Under the pieces are notes generated by a model, which did no database searches, was not told the DNA's origin, and was given only the letters and a program-made list of their open reading frames with translations. From Gordonia sediminis (GTDB lineage: Bacteria; Actinomycetota; Actinomycetes; Mycobacteriales; Mycobacteriaceae), in the NCBI GenBank assembly GCA_004193205.1, contig RZUM01000002.1, forward strand, positions 434,001 through 498,000: 64,000 bases of DNA, given 5' to 3'. Shown one piece after another: positions 17,134-25,236 of the stretch. A program made the translations under genes and the position numbers. The stretch's first letter is position 1. Each line of letters begins with the position of its first letter.

Positions 17134-17153
17134 GGTCGTGTAGTAACACGACC
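17134..17153 (+). terminator. hairpin after the transposase gene
   Basis: A perfect 8-bp stem, GGTCGTGT/ACACGACC, with an AGTA loop lies 32 bp after the transposase stop and inside the element. It probably ends the transposase transcript. Confidence 0.6.
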
Positions 17154-17213
17154 TCATCGCGGCCAATCACCATCACCGCACGTCAACACCCATATCTGCG
17201 GAATCGTGTGCCT

Positions 17214-17748
17214 CACATCTGCGGAAGTCCGGACTGAACAGCTCAGCGAAGTCGTCGATGAGCGTTATCTTCCCCTGTGCTTGCAGCCGACGTAGGTGGG
17301 CGACCTCGTTGGGTTCACTGGGACCGGAGAAGTGCCCACGCTGCGCGAAGGGGCTCTGCCAGAAGTCGAACTCGCGGCGGCTCATGATGACCTGCGCTGC
17401 AGAGAAACGGGGGAGGTTGCCGATGTGATCGAAATGCGCATGGGTGATGATCACGGTGGCGACGGTGGCAGCATCTATGCCGAGGCCGCCGAGGGCGACG
17501 ATCGGGTCGACCAGAACGTGACGCCCTCGCCGGTGGCCCACTTCGGGATCGAACCCGGTGTCAACGACAATGGTGGTGTCGGGGCCGCGGATTACCCAGA
17601 GGTAGTACGCCAGGTCGAGGTCACCGTCGGGCTCGCCATAGTCATGGTGGCGTGGAAAGAACTCGCTGCGGCGCATGGTGTGGTGAGCGAACTGCACGGC
17701 GTAGACCTGCCAGGAGGAACGTGGCGGCCGTGCTGCGACGATGGCCAT
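17214..17748 (-). pseudogene. N-terminal piece of interrupted MBL-fold hydrolase
   Basis: From the ATG at 17746-17748 the frame encodes an MBL-fold N-terminal half with VDTGFDPEVG and the metal-binding motif IITHAHFDHIGNL near residue 97, then RREFDFWQSPFAQRGHF, typical of quorum-quenching lactonase-like hydrolases. After LFSPDFR the frame enters the insertion sequence and soon stops. The remainder of the enzyme (GGHTPGQ onward) lies at 14917-15311. The enzyme is therefore almost certainly inactive in this strain. Confidence 0.8.
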
Positions 17749-18052
17749 TGGGCGATATCCAGGAGTCAGCTCGTCATCTGTGCCTGATAGCGGCGGCGGT
17801 CCCCTGGGTGTCGATCGCGGGGGTCTTCGCGGTGGGAGTGGCCTTGTCTATCGCTTGGTGAATGAGCGCTGGCGCGGCACGGTCGATGCGCGGGCGCGCG
17901 GCAAGGCCACTGTTGTGATCGGACACGGCGAACGCTGCCGGTGTGCGGAGGATGGCGGCATGATGTCGGGCGCGGTCGAGCAGCAGACTTGCCCGGGCGG
18001 AGGCGACTGTCATGTGGGCTCCAGGGTATGAGTCGCGAAGTGTTGTGGTGTA
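17749..18052. other. intergenic stretch without a convincing gene
   Basis: Between the split hydrolase and the aldehyde dehydrogenase terminator no convincing coding sequence is seen. A 79-codon frame on the minus strand (17774-18013) is low in complexity and has no recognisable motif. The stretch presumably carries the promoter of the disrupted hydrolase. Confidence 0.5.
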
Positions 18053-18120
18053 AGGAGTTTGGACTCCTACGCCGATCGGTGAACACTCCCCGTGGGTTGT
18101 TGGGGGATCACCGATCGGCG
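18053..18120 (-). terminator. tandem hairpins downstream of the aldehyde dehydrogenase gene
   Basis: A perfect 13-bp inverted repeat (CGCCGATCGGTGA at 18070-18082, TCACCGATCGGCG at 18108-18120, 25-nt loop) starts 8 bp after the stop of the minus-strand gene. It is followed by a second small hairpin, AGGAGT-TTGG-ACTCCT (18053-18068). Together they look like the terminator of the 22.4-18.1 kb operon. Confidence 0.65.
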
Positions 18121-18127
18121 AGGGTTG

Positions 18128-19570
18128 TCATTGTGTTGGGGGCGTGAGTTTGATGGTTACGCACTTGACTTCGCTGTAGTGGTGGAGGGCTTCGATGCCT
18201 TTTTCGCGGCCGTATCCGCTGTTTTTCCAGCCGCCGAAGGGGGTTTGCACCGATCCGGTGGACCAGGTGTTGACGAAGACTTGTCCGGCGCGGACTCGGT
18301 CGGCGACGCTGATGGCGCGCGAGACGTTCGAGGTCCATAGTCCGGCAACCAGACCGTAGTCGGTGTCGTTGGCGATGATGATGGCGTCGTCGTCGGTGTC
18401 GAAGGGGATGACCACGACGACCGGGCCGAAGATCTCTTCCTGGGCGATACGCATGTCGTTGCTGACGCCGGTGTAGACGGTGGGTTCGACGTAGAACCCG
18501 CCGCCAGCGGCCTGCTCGTCCACCTGTCCGCCGGTAACTGCTTGTGCACCTTCATCGTTGGCGACGTCGAAGTAGTGTTGCACGCGATCGAATTGGTCGC
18601 GGGTGATCAGTGGCCCCATTTGGGCGCCGACGTCGATCTGCTGCACTCGTCGGCTGAGTCGATCCACCACGTCGTCGTGGATCGATCGGTGGACGAGCAG
18701 TCGGGTGCCTGCCGAGCACACTTGGCCGGCGTTGTTGGTGAAGGCGAGCGCAGCGCCTTCGACCGCTGCATCGAGGTCGGCATCGGCGAAGATGATGTTG
18801 GCCGATTTTCCACCGAGCTCCAGGGTCAGCGGCAGGATCCGGTCGGCGGCGATCTTACCGATCAGCTTGCCGGTAGCGACCGATCCGGTGAAGGCGAGTT
18901 TGGCGATGCCGGGATGGTTGACCAGCGCGGCGCCGACCACGCCGCCGGTCCCGAGCACGACGTTGAGCAGCCCGTTGGGGAACCCGACCTCGGTGGCCAG
19001 CTGGGCCAGGCGCACGGTGGTGGCCGAGGTGGCCTCCGAGGGCTTGACGACTACCGCGTTGCCGGCGGCCATGGCGGGTGCGCACGCGCGGGCGGCCTGG
19101 TTGATCGGCACGTTCCAGGGAGTGATCACACCGATCACGCCGAAGGGTTCACGACGGGTGTAGACATGTTGGTCGGGTGCGACGTCGAGGGTGTCGCCGA
19201 CCGGCATGCCGGTCAGTCCGCCGTAGAAGTCGAAGTAGGTGGCGGAGTTCTCGATCTCGGTCAGTGCGAGCGGGACGGGTTTGCCGGTCTCGCTGACCTC
19301 GAGGTCAGCGAGGTGGTCGCGGTCGGCGCGGATGGCTTCGGCGAGCGCTCGGAAGAGTCGGCCTCGTTCGAGGGCGGGCACGGCCCGCCAGGCCGCCACC
19401 GCGGCGGTCGCGGCGGACACGGCGTCGTCGAGATCGGCCGCGCCGCCTTCGGCGAGATGCCGGATCACCTGCCCGGTGGCCGGGTTGGTCACATCGAGGT
19501 ACATGCCGGCGGCGGGTCCACGCTCGACACCGTTGATCCAATGGTGGAGTTTGTCGAATGCCATGTCCAT
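18128..19570 (-). CDS. NAD(P)-dependent aldehyde dehydrogenase
   Basis: The 480-residue protein has the ALDH superfamily core: PWNVPINQA near residue 150, FTGSVATGKLIG, the catalytic Glu in LTLELGGKSANI, and the catalytic Cys in NNAGQVCSAGTRLLV. It ends with NSGYGREKGIEALHHYSEVK. It oxidises an aldehyde to the acid with NAD(P). It is the last gene of an operon with an SCP2-like protein, an alpha/beta hydrolase and an MFS transporter, which suggests it handles an aldehyde produced from the hydrolase product. The substrate is unknown. The second ATG two codons in is an alternative start. Confidence 0.94.
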   Translation of the reverse strand: MDMAFDKLHHWINGVERGPAAGMYLDVTNPATGQVIRHLAEGGAADLDDAVSAATAAVAAWRAVPALERGRLFRALAEAIRADRDHLADLEVSETGKPVPLALTEIENSATYFDFYGGLTGMPVGDTLDVAPDQHVYTRREPFGVIGVITPWNVPINQAARACAPAMAAGNAVVVKPSEATSATTVRLAQLATEVGFPNGLLNVVLGTGGVVGAALVNHPGIAKLAFTGSVATGKLIGKIAADRILPLTLELGGKSANIIFADADLDAAVEGAALAFTNNAGQVCSAGTRLLVHRSIHDDVVDRLSRRVQQIDVGAQMGPLITRDQFDRVQHYFDVANDEGAQAVTGGQVDEQAAGGGFYVEPTVYTGVSNDMRIAQEEIFGPVVVVIPFDTDDDAIIIANDTDYGLVAGLWTSNVSRAISVADRVRAGQVFVNTWSTGSVQTPFGGWKNSGYGREKGIEALHHYSEVKCVTIKLTPPTQ

Positions 19571-19610
19571 GACGACGTTGTACTCCCTTTCTGGTGAATC
19601 GGTCAGCCGA

Positions 19611-21020
19611 TCAGGGCCGCGTGGGTGCCGGCGGATTCTGTGACACCGGGGTGGGCGAGGCCGGCTCTTGAGCGACGGTGATCTCGACGAAATCGGCGTC
19701 CGCGGGGTGAGCGGGCACGTCGCGGGCGGCGAGCATCAGCAAGCCGGACAGGGTGCATGGGATCGCACCGAAGATCAGGGCGGCGATCTGCCAGTGGCCG
19801 CCCGCGCCGAGGATGGCGGTGGCGCCTGCCGAGGCGAGGACGGCGCCGATCGGGCCGACGCCGGTGACAAAGGAGGCGCCGGTGCCGCGGACCGAGCTGT
19901 CGTAGCTTTCGCCGACGAAGAACAGCAGGCACGAGTAGGGGCCGATGAGGAAGAACAGGCCGATGCTGTAGAGCGCCACGACGATCCCGGTGTTGTCTGG
20001 GCCGTAGAGCATGATCGTCAGGACGACACCGCCGATCGTCCAGCCGGCGGCGATCATGTTGCGGCGGCCGAAGCGGTCACCGAAGAATCCGTGCACGAGA
20101 TAGCCGGCGTAGGCGACGAGGTTCGACAGCAGCAGGATGACCAGCGAGCTGCTGAACGAGACGTGATGGACGTTGACCAGCACGGTGGTGCCCAGCACGC
20201 TGAACACCTGCACCGGGAACCAATTGAGGATGTGGCTACCGCCGAGCACCAGTGAGGCCCGTCGGGCTGAGCCCTGCAGGATGCCGCGCAGACCAGTGTG
20301 ACCGGGCACGGGTAGGGGTGCGTGCACAGAGGGGTGATGGTGGTGCTGCGCGTCGGCGACGGTGGTGGCTTTACGGGCAGCCTGTAGTGCCTGGAATTGG
20401 GGGCTTTCACGCAGCCGGGTGGCAGCCAGCGCGATGATCAGCGACGGGATGGCGGCGAACACGAAGCAGCCCTCCCAGCCGATGATCGGCAACAACACGG
20501 CGGTCAGGCCGGAGGCCAGAAGTGCGCCGATGGGCCAGCCGCCCTGGACGAGGCTGTAGACCAGGCCGCGGCGTCGGGCGATCTTCTCGTTGTCGGTGGC
20601 GCTGTATAGCTCGCTGAGGTAGGCGCCGTTGACGCCTTGTTCGGCGTAGCCCAGACCCGAGATGGACCGGATTCCGACGAGCAGGGCGGGGCTGATCATG
20701 CCGGCCAGGGCGGTCAGCGCCGAGGCGACACCCGCGCCGCCGACGGTGACCACCATGCCCAGGCGACGACCGAACCGGTCGACGAATGGGCCGACACACA
20801 GGGCGACGATGACACCGCCGAGGGCGACGAAGGTGGCCAGGCGTGATTGACCGGCGGCGTCGAGGTTGATGCTGTTGCCGATCTCGGGCAACAGCATGCC
20901 GAACAGGATGAAGTCGTAGACGGCGAACGTCCAGGCGAGGAACGCGATGATCGTGGCGTACCGGATCTGCGGGACGGTAACTCTGCCCGAAATGCCCGAT
21001 GCTGGGCTGGTTTTTGGCAT
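19611..21020 (-). CDS. MFS transporter
   Basis: This 469-residue membrane protein has about 12 hydrophobic segments and two copies of the MFS motif A (GPFVDRFGRRLGMVV near residue 78 and FFGDRFGRRNMIAAG after the central loop, which carries a His cluster, AQHHHHP). It resembles metabolite:proton symporters for organic or aromatic acids and sugars. A good ribosome site, AAGGA, precedes the ATG. It lies 40 bp before the aldehyde dehydrogenase and 73 bp after the hydrolase. It probably imports the substrate of this operon. Confidence 0.9.
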   Translation of the reverse strand: MPKTSPASGISGRVTVPQIRYATIIAFLAWTFAVYDFILFGMLLPEIGNSINLDAAGQSRLATFVALGGVIVALCVGPFVDRFGRRLGMVVTVGGAGVASALTALAGMISPALLVGIRSISGLGYAEQGVNGAYLSELYSATDNEKIARRRGLVYSLVQGGWPIGALLASGLTAVLLPIIGWEGCFVFAAIPSLIIALAATRLRESPQFQALQAARKATTVADAQHHHHPSVHAPLPVPGHTGLRGILQGSARRASLVLGGSHILNWFPVQVFSVLGTTVLVNVHHVSFSSSLVILLLSNLVAYAGYLVHGFFGDRFGRRNMIAAGWTIGGVVLTIMLYGPDNTGIVVALYSIGLFFLIGPYSCLLFFVGESYDSSVRGTGASFVTGVGPIGAVLASAGATAILGAGGHWQIAALIFGAIPCTLSGLLMLAARDVPAHPADADFVEITVAQEPASPTPVSQNPPAPTRP

Positions 21021-21093
21021 GACGAATCCTTGGGAGGGTGAACGAGGGGGTCGCGGTGTGGTGCGCGAGATGAAGTGGTAGGGCCGATCGCCG

Positions 21094-22020
21094 CTAGTTG
21101 GAGTTGGCGGCTGAGGCGAGCGGCTGGGTGGCCGCCGGGGCGGTGGTGATGGACTGCCGGATCTCGGTGAGGATCGGCAGCAGGAACGTACGGAACTTGG
21201 TGTAGTCCTCGGTGACCGGGAAGTGACCGAGTTGCGGCATCTCCCAGAACTTTGCGCCCTTGACCAGGTCGGCGACCTCGCGGGTGTGTTCGGGTGAGGT
21301 GTTGGGATCGTATTCGCCGGTGAGCAGATACAGCATGCACTTACTGGTGTCGATCGCGGCGGCTTCTTCCGGGCTCACGTTGTGGTCGTAGTAGTAGTAA
21401 TAAAGGTCGCCGGCGAAGATGCCGGGACCGCCACACATGTACTCCCACTGGATTTCGCGGACGTTGGCTTCGGGTGAATAGGGCGAGATGTTGAGCATCA
21501 TCGCCGCACCTGTCGAGGCACGGTTGACGTTGGGGTTGTCGAACTCCTTGCGGATACCGGCCATGCCGACGTCGACGTATTCCGCCGCGGACCGCAAGGC
21601 CCCTTCGACCGAGATGGTGGCACGGAAATCGTCGGGGTGATTGGACGCCAGGTCGATGGCGAGGTGCCCTCCCATCGAGCTGCCCAGGTAGACCGGGCGG
21701 TCGAGTCCGAGTTCGGCGGCCAGCGTGCGCGGGAAGTCCATCATGAACTGCTTGGTCATGTTGTATTCGGTGGTCCACCACTTCTCTCCGTGCGGCGGCA
21801 GCGACTTGCCGTGGAACGGCAGGTCGAACGCGATGCAGCGGAAGTTGGCGGTGACCTCGGGATCGGTCATCAGATGCCGGTATTGTCGGCCGTCGGAGCC
21901 TGCGGTGTGGCCGAGCAGCAACGGAATCCCCTGTCCGGCTTCCTCGTAGAACACGCGGTACTCGACGCCTTCGATGGTCAGGTAGATGTAGCGGCCGATG
22001 ATGTCGTCGTGCTTGGCCAT
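21094..22020 (-). CDS. alpha/beta hydrolase
   Basis: The 308-residue enzyme has an oxyanion-hole motif (LLLGHTAGSDGRQYRHL), a nucleophile elbow G-x-S-x-G in YLGSSMGGHLAIDLA, an acid in LTGEYDPNTSPEH and a catalytic His in PQLGHFPVTED, so a full catalytic triad is visible. It resembles ester and C-C bond (meta-cleavage type) hydrolases. GAGGAG lies just before the ATG at 22018-22020 and only one base separates it from the stop of the preceding gene, so the two are coupled. Upstream in-frame sequence belongs to that gene's other strand frame. Confidence 0.9.
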   Translation of the reverse strand: MAKHDDIIGRYIYLTIEGVEYRVFYEEAGQGIPLLLGHTAGSDGRQYRHLMTDPEVTANFRCIAFDLPFHGKSLPPHGEKWWTTEYNMTKQFMMDFPRTLAAELGLDRPVYLGSSMGGHLAIDLASNHPDDFRATISVEGALRSAAEYVDVGMAGIRKEFDNPNVNRASTGAAMMLNISPYSPEANVREIQWEYMCGGPGIFAGDLYYYYYDHNVSPEEAAAIDTSKCMLYLLTGEYDPNTSPEHTREVADLVKGAKFWEMPQLGHFPVTEDYTKFRTFLLPILTEIRQSITTAPAATQPLASAANSN

Positions 22021-22021
22021 G

Positions 22022-22402
22022 TCAGTTCTCCTCGTTGTGCAGGGTGCGCAGGATCTGCAGCATTCGGTTGAGCGCAGGCAGGTAGGCGAAGGTTTCGTTG
22101 GTGTCCGACATCTGCAGTCCGTGACGAACCGCCGTCGATTGCAGGCATTGATGGAATGGGGTGGGCTTGTCGGCGAGCATCTCCTGCCACAGCAACTCCG
22201 GACCCGATATCCGGATGCGGCAGGCCGCGTCGTCGGCGGGCCCTGTGTGCGCGCCGGCCAACGCACCGTCGGTGATCACCAGGTGGTAGGACTCGTCCCC
22301 GGCCGTGAGTTCGATCTGTCCGTCGAAGTAGCGGATTTCGCGGGTGAACTCGAAGTCCTCACGCGCGGTGCGTTCGAATCGGTCGATCTGCAAGGTGGGC
22401 AT
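22022..22402 (-). CDS. small SCP2-like protein, first gene of hydrolase operon
   Basis: The 126-residue protein begins MPTLQIDRFERTAREDFEF and contains FDGQIELTAGDESYHLVITD and AACRIRISGPELLWQEMLAD. This layout resembles sterol-carrier-protein-2-like small lipid- or ligand-binding domains, although the match is weak and by eye. It could bind or deliver a hydrophobic substrate to the hydrolase encoded one base downstream. The reading frame is open further upstream, but the ATG at 22400-22402 gives the conserved-looking start. The role is not known from family knowledge. Confidence 0.65.
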   Translation of the reverse strand: MPTLQIDRFERTAREDFEFTREIRYFDGQIELTAGDESYHLVITDGALAGAHTGPADDAACRIRISGPELLWQEMLADKPTPFHQCLQSTAVRHGLQMSDTNETFAYLPALNRMLQILRTLHNEEN

Positions 22403-22635
22403 TGTGTAGGTCCTTTCCAAAGCATCGGCGAGTGTGCAGCCGGGCTTCTGTCCGCGCTTCCGGCGTGTGCCGAGAAGATGGTGACGTCCGCCTTGCCACG
22501 TGACCGTACTCGCCGGTGATGGCCGACACAAGTCCCCAAATCGTCGAGTCAGATCACCGAGGAAACGACCTTCCAGCCAAAAATGCATCCTGACCTGCGC
22601 AAATATCAGACACTTTGAGGGCGTTCCCTAGGTTT

Positions 22636-22764
22636 AAATAGCCGACTTTTTCGTTCACTACTCATCAGAAGCAGGTGCATCACCGGAATTTTGGTCGTCC
22701 TCCAGGATTGACACACTAAAGTGCCGTCGTTAGTGTGATGGTCACGGAAAACAGCCGACTATTT
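22636..22764. promoter_or_regulatory. paired AAATAGYCGRCT motifs in the divergent control region
   Basis: AAATAGCCGACT (22636-22647) and, in inverted orientation, AGCCGACTATTT (22753-22764) flank the promoter region between the hydrolase operon and the CMD operon. A related copy, AAATAGCCGGTC, occurs at 25171-25182 upstream of the GntR gene. The shared site is a candidate operator for the GntR regulator of this island. Confidence 0.5.
22708..22737 (+). promoter_or_regulatory. promoter with embedded inverted repeat for the CMD operon
   Basis: TTGACA (22708-22713) and TAGTGT (22731-22736) are spaced 17 bp, a good sigma-70-type promoter. It is overlain by a perfect inverted repeat, CACACTAA-N10-TTAGTGTG (22712-22737). 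A regulator bound there would block the promoter. The start codon of the carboxymuconolactone-decarboxylase-like gene is about 100 bp downstream. Confidence 0.65.
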
Positions 22765-22839
22765 CACGGTGGTGGAGCTTCGGCAGCCCGGTGTAGTGGG
22801 CGCCCGCCACTGATCACGATCGAAAGGAAAACGTTCATC

Positions 22840-23289
22840 ATGACGTCATCATCTGTAGCCTTGTCCCCCGATTCGGACACTGTCGAGGCGGCCCATCAGA
22901 CGGTGTTCGATACCGGGCTGGCGGTGCGCAAGGAGGTCCTCGGCGAGGAGTATGTGAACACCTCGCTCGACCGCAATCGCGGTAGCGACGGAGAAGCGTT
23001 GCAGCAGTACGTCAGTGAGTTCGTGTGGGGTTCGGTGTGGACGCGTCCCGGACTGGATCGGCGCAGTCGCAGCCTGCTCAACCTGGGCATGTTGGTGGCC
23101 ATGAATCAGCACCACGAACTCGCCGTGCACGTGCGCGGCGGTCTGACCAACGGTCTGACCCGCGACGAGATCGTGGAGGCCATCGTCCACGCCACCGCCT
23201 ACTGCGGGGCGCCGGCGGGGCTGGCCGCGATGCGGGTGGTGCAGGAGACACTGACCGCCGAGCTCGGCCCGCGGACCGAGCGGAACTGA
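22840..23289 (+). CDS. carboxymuconolactone decarboxylase (CMD) family protein
   Basis: The 149-residue protein matches the PcaC-like fold: SLLNLGMLVAMNQHHELAVH followed by VRGGLTNGLTRDEIVEAIVH and ATAYCGAPAGLAAM. PcaC enzymes decarboxylate 4-carboxymuconolactone in the beta-ketoadipate pathway, but no other pca genes are present here, so another beta-keto or lactone acid may be used. GAAAGGAA precedes the ATG at 22840. The next gene starts 2 bp after its stop and is in the same operon. Confidence 0.88.
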   Translation: MTSSSVALSPDSDTVEAAHQTVFDTGLAVRKEVLGEEYVNTSLDRNRGSDGEALQQYVSEFVWGSVWTRPGLDRRSRSLLNLGMLVAMNQHHELAVHVRGGLTNGLTRDEIVEAIVHATAYCGAPAGLAAMRVVQETLTAELGPRTERN

Positions 23290-23291
23290 TC

Positions 23292-24245
23292 ATGCGTACC
23301 GACAATGCCGCCGCGCCCACCGCGCCCGCCGCGCCCGCTCCCCTCCCCGGCCGCACGGTCGGGGTCGTCGGACTCGGCGCGATGGGTGCACCGATAGCGG
23401 GAAATTTCGCCGCCGCCGGTCAGCCGCTGATCGTGCACGATGCCCAACCGCAGGCCGAACAGAGTTTCACCGGCGCGCATCCGAGCGCCGAGGCCGCCGG
23501 CGACCTAGGGTTCGCCAACTGCGATGTGGTGGTGCTGGTGTTGCCCAACAGTGATGTCGTGGACCAGGTTGTCCTGGGCGACAACGGTATTCTCCGCCAG
23601 CTCGCGCCGGGAAGCCTGCTCGTCGACATGGGATCGAGTGTGCCCGGACGCACCCGGACGCTCGCTGCGATCGCCGAGCAGACCGGCGTGCGGGTCGTCG
23701 ACGCGCCCGTCAGCGGCGGCGTCACTCGAGCGGTCAAAGCCGACCTGGCCGTCATGGTCGGCGGGGCCGAGGCCGACATCGACACCGTCGAGCCACTGCT
23801 CTCGGCGACCGGCAGCAGCATCATCCGGGTCGGGCCGGTAGGCTCGGGGCACGCCGCCAAGGCGCTCAACAATCTACTCTCGGCGGTCGGCCTGGTCGCC
23901 GCGGCCGAGGTGCTGCTGGTGGGCCGTAAGTTCGGGATCGACTCGGCCACGCTACTGGAGGTACTCAACGCCAGTAGCGGACGTAACCAGGCGACCGAAA
24001 CCAAATACGACAAGTTCATCCTGTCGCAGACCTACCGCTCAGGCTTCGCCGCAGCGTTGATGCGCAAAGACATCGGCATCGCGCTGGATCTGGCGCACAG
24101 CGAGGGCGTGCCCACCCTGCTCGGTGACACGCTGGGCCAGTTGTGGAACAGCGCAGTCGCGCACCTCGAACCCGGTGCCGACCACACCGAAGTGGTGCGC
24201 TACCTCGAAAAGGTCTGCAGCGTACACCTCGTCGATCCGAGCTGA
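23292..24245 (+). CDS. 3-hydroxyisobutyrate dehydrogenase / tartronate semialdehyde reductase family oxidoreductase
   Basis: The 317-residue protein has a Pro/Ala-rich N-terminal lead, then the Rossmann motif VGVVGLGAMGAPIAGNFA, the substrate-binding signature DAPVSGGVTRAVKADLAVMVGG, and the catalytic Lys in GHAAKALNNLL. This is the beta-hydroxyacid dehydrogenase family, which interconverts beta-hydroxyacids and semialdehydes. It lies 2 bp after the CMD gene. With the aldehyde dehydrogenase across the divergent promoter it suggests a hydroxyacid to semialdehyde to acid sequence; that link is inference. Confidence 0.92.
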   Translation: MRTDNAAAPTAPAAPAPLPGRTVGVVGLGAMGAPIAGNFAAAGQPLIVHDAQPQAEQSFTGAHPSAEAAGDLGFANCDVVVLVLPNSDVVDQVVLGDNGILRQLAPGSLLVDMGSSVPGRTRTLAAIAEQTGVRVVDAPVSGGVTRAVKADLAVMVGGAEADIDTVEPLLSATGSSIIRVGPVGSGHAAKALNNLLSAVGLVAAAEVLLVGRKFGIDSATLLEVLNASSGRNQATETKYDKFILSQTYRSGFAAALMRKDIGIALDLAHSEGVPTLLGDTLGQLWNSAVAHLEPGADHTEVVRYLEKVCSVHLVDPS

Positions 24246-24266
24246 GCGCTCACACGGCCATACACC

Positions 24267-24300
24267 GGGCCCTGCATCGACTTTCGTCGAGGCAGGGCCC
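24267..24300. terminator. bidirectional terminator
   Basis: A 15-bp stem with one mismatch (GGGCCCTGCATCGAC / GTCGAGGCAGGGCCC) and a TTTC loop lies between the convergent dehydrogenase (ends 24245) and GntR (ends 24327) genes. It is placed to stop both transcripts. Confidence 0.8.
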
Positions 24301-24326
24301 ACGTGTGTCGTGGGTGGGCTGGGCGC

Positions 24327-25082
24327 TCAGCTGCCGTGCTGGCCGACCCGGAAGATCGACAACCGATGCTCGTAGCGTTCGGCTGCATGCACGGTCGAGG
24401 AGATCTCCACCGGCCGGCCCGCCACATTGCGATAGGTGCGCCGAACCTGCAGCGCCGGGCGACCGGCCTCGGTGTGCAGCAACTCGGCCATCGCCTCGGG
24501 CACGCTGATCGCGGTGATCGTCTCCTCGGCACTCGACACCGGTCCCGCGTACTCCCCGACCGCCGCGATGATCGTGCCGGGCGCCCGGCCGTCGGGCAGC
24601 CGGTCCTCGTCCACGAGCCATTGCCCGATGTCCGGCGGCAGATACACATCGGTCAGCGCGAACGGTTCGTCATCCGACCACCGCCGAACAGTCAACTGCG
24701 CCACCGTATTCGATTCCAGACCGAGCGCAGCGGCGTGTTCGGTGTCGCGGCGCAGCTGCAGCCCCGACACCAGTTCCATCTGCGTACCCGACCACTGCTC
24801 GAGTTGCTCAATCGACCCCGTCGAACGCACCATCCGCCCGGTGTGCGGCCGCTCGGTCGGGAACGTCCCCTTCCCGCGCACCCGATACACCACTCCGTCG
24901 GCCACCAACTCCTGGAATGCACGACGCACCGTCTGCCGGCCGAGGGCATACTTTTCCATCAGTTCGGTGTCGGTAGGCAACGCATCCTCGGGACCGTATT
25001 TTCCCGCCGCGATCTCCTCGGTCAGCACCGCAGCGAGCTTGCGATACCCCGGCAATCCGACACCCGGCAACACCTCGGTCAT
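24327..25082 (-). CDS. GntR family (HutC-type) transcriptional regulator
   Basis: The 251-residue protein has an N-terminal winged helix (YRKLAAVLTEEIAAGKYGPE then LPTDTELMEKYALGRQTVRR, VVYRVRGKGTFPTE) and a C-terminal UTRA-type ligand domain with the conserved VQLTVRRWSDDEPF-like and LQVRRTYRNVAGRPVEIS strands. The ATG at 25080-25082 follows GGGAGG with good spacing; 23 further upstream codons are unlikely. It lies within the catabolic island and is the best candidate regulator for it. A 6-bp inverted repeat, CAAATA-N10-TATTTG (25169-25190), stands upstream and overlaps a copy of the AAATAGCCG motif. Confidence 0.92.
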   Translation of the reverse strand: MTEVLPGVGLPGYRKLAAVLTEEIAAGKYGPEDALPTDTELMEKYALGRQTVRRAFQELVADGVVYRVRGKGTFPTERPHTGRMVRSTGSIEQLEQWSGTQMELVSGLQLRRDTEHAAALGLESNTVAQLTVRRWSDDEPFALTDVYLPPDIGQWLVDEDRLPDGRAPGTIIAAVGEYAGPVSSAEETITAISVPEAMAELLHTEAGRPALQVRRTYRNVAGRPVEISSTVHAAERYEHRLSIFRVGQHGS

Positions 25083-25168
25083 CACCGACCTCCCTCCCCG
25101 CTCCACTGTCCACGTTGCGATACACCGAAAAGTACCACAAAGACCGCACAAAAGTACCCGTCCAACCT

Positions 25169-25190
25169 CAAATAGCCGGTCCTTTATTTG
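25169..25190. promoter_or_regulatory. candidate operator upstream of gntR
   Basis: CAAATA and TATTTG form a perfect 6-bp inverted repeat with a 10-bp spacer, in the 154-bp gap between the hydratase gene and gntR. The left arm belongs to an AAATAGCCGG motif also found in the 22.6 kb control region, so GntR autoregulation is likely. Confidence 0.5.
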
Positions 25191-25236
25191 CTGGCCGTTC
25201 GATTCGACGGTGGTTCGGGAGTGTCGGCGCAGGTCA

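Larger units (their letters stand above)
15312..17217 (+). mobile_element. IS1634-family insertion sequence
   Basis: The element contains one transposase gene and is bounded by imperfect terminal inverted repeats with the core AGGCACACGA at 15317-15326 and its complement TCGTGTGCCT at 17204-17213; similarity extends a few bases on each side. It separates the two halves of an MBL-fold hydrolase gene. The outer ends are approximate. A 10-bp direct repeat, ATCTGCGGAA, flanks the right terminal repeat (17194-17203 and 17217-17226), but no matching copy is seen at the left end. Members of this family are known for variable target duplications. Confidence 0.8.

Noticed and set aside
17194-17226. 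ATCTGCGGAA direct repeats as the target-site duplication of the IS
   Set aside because: One copy lies inside and one outside the right terminal repeat, with no copy at the left end, so it is not a standard target duplication.
17774-18013. 79-codon minus-strand frame between the split hydrolase and the ALDH terminator
   Set aside because: Low complexity, no motif and poor ribosome-site support; treated as non-coding.
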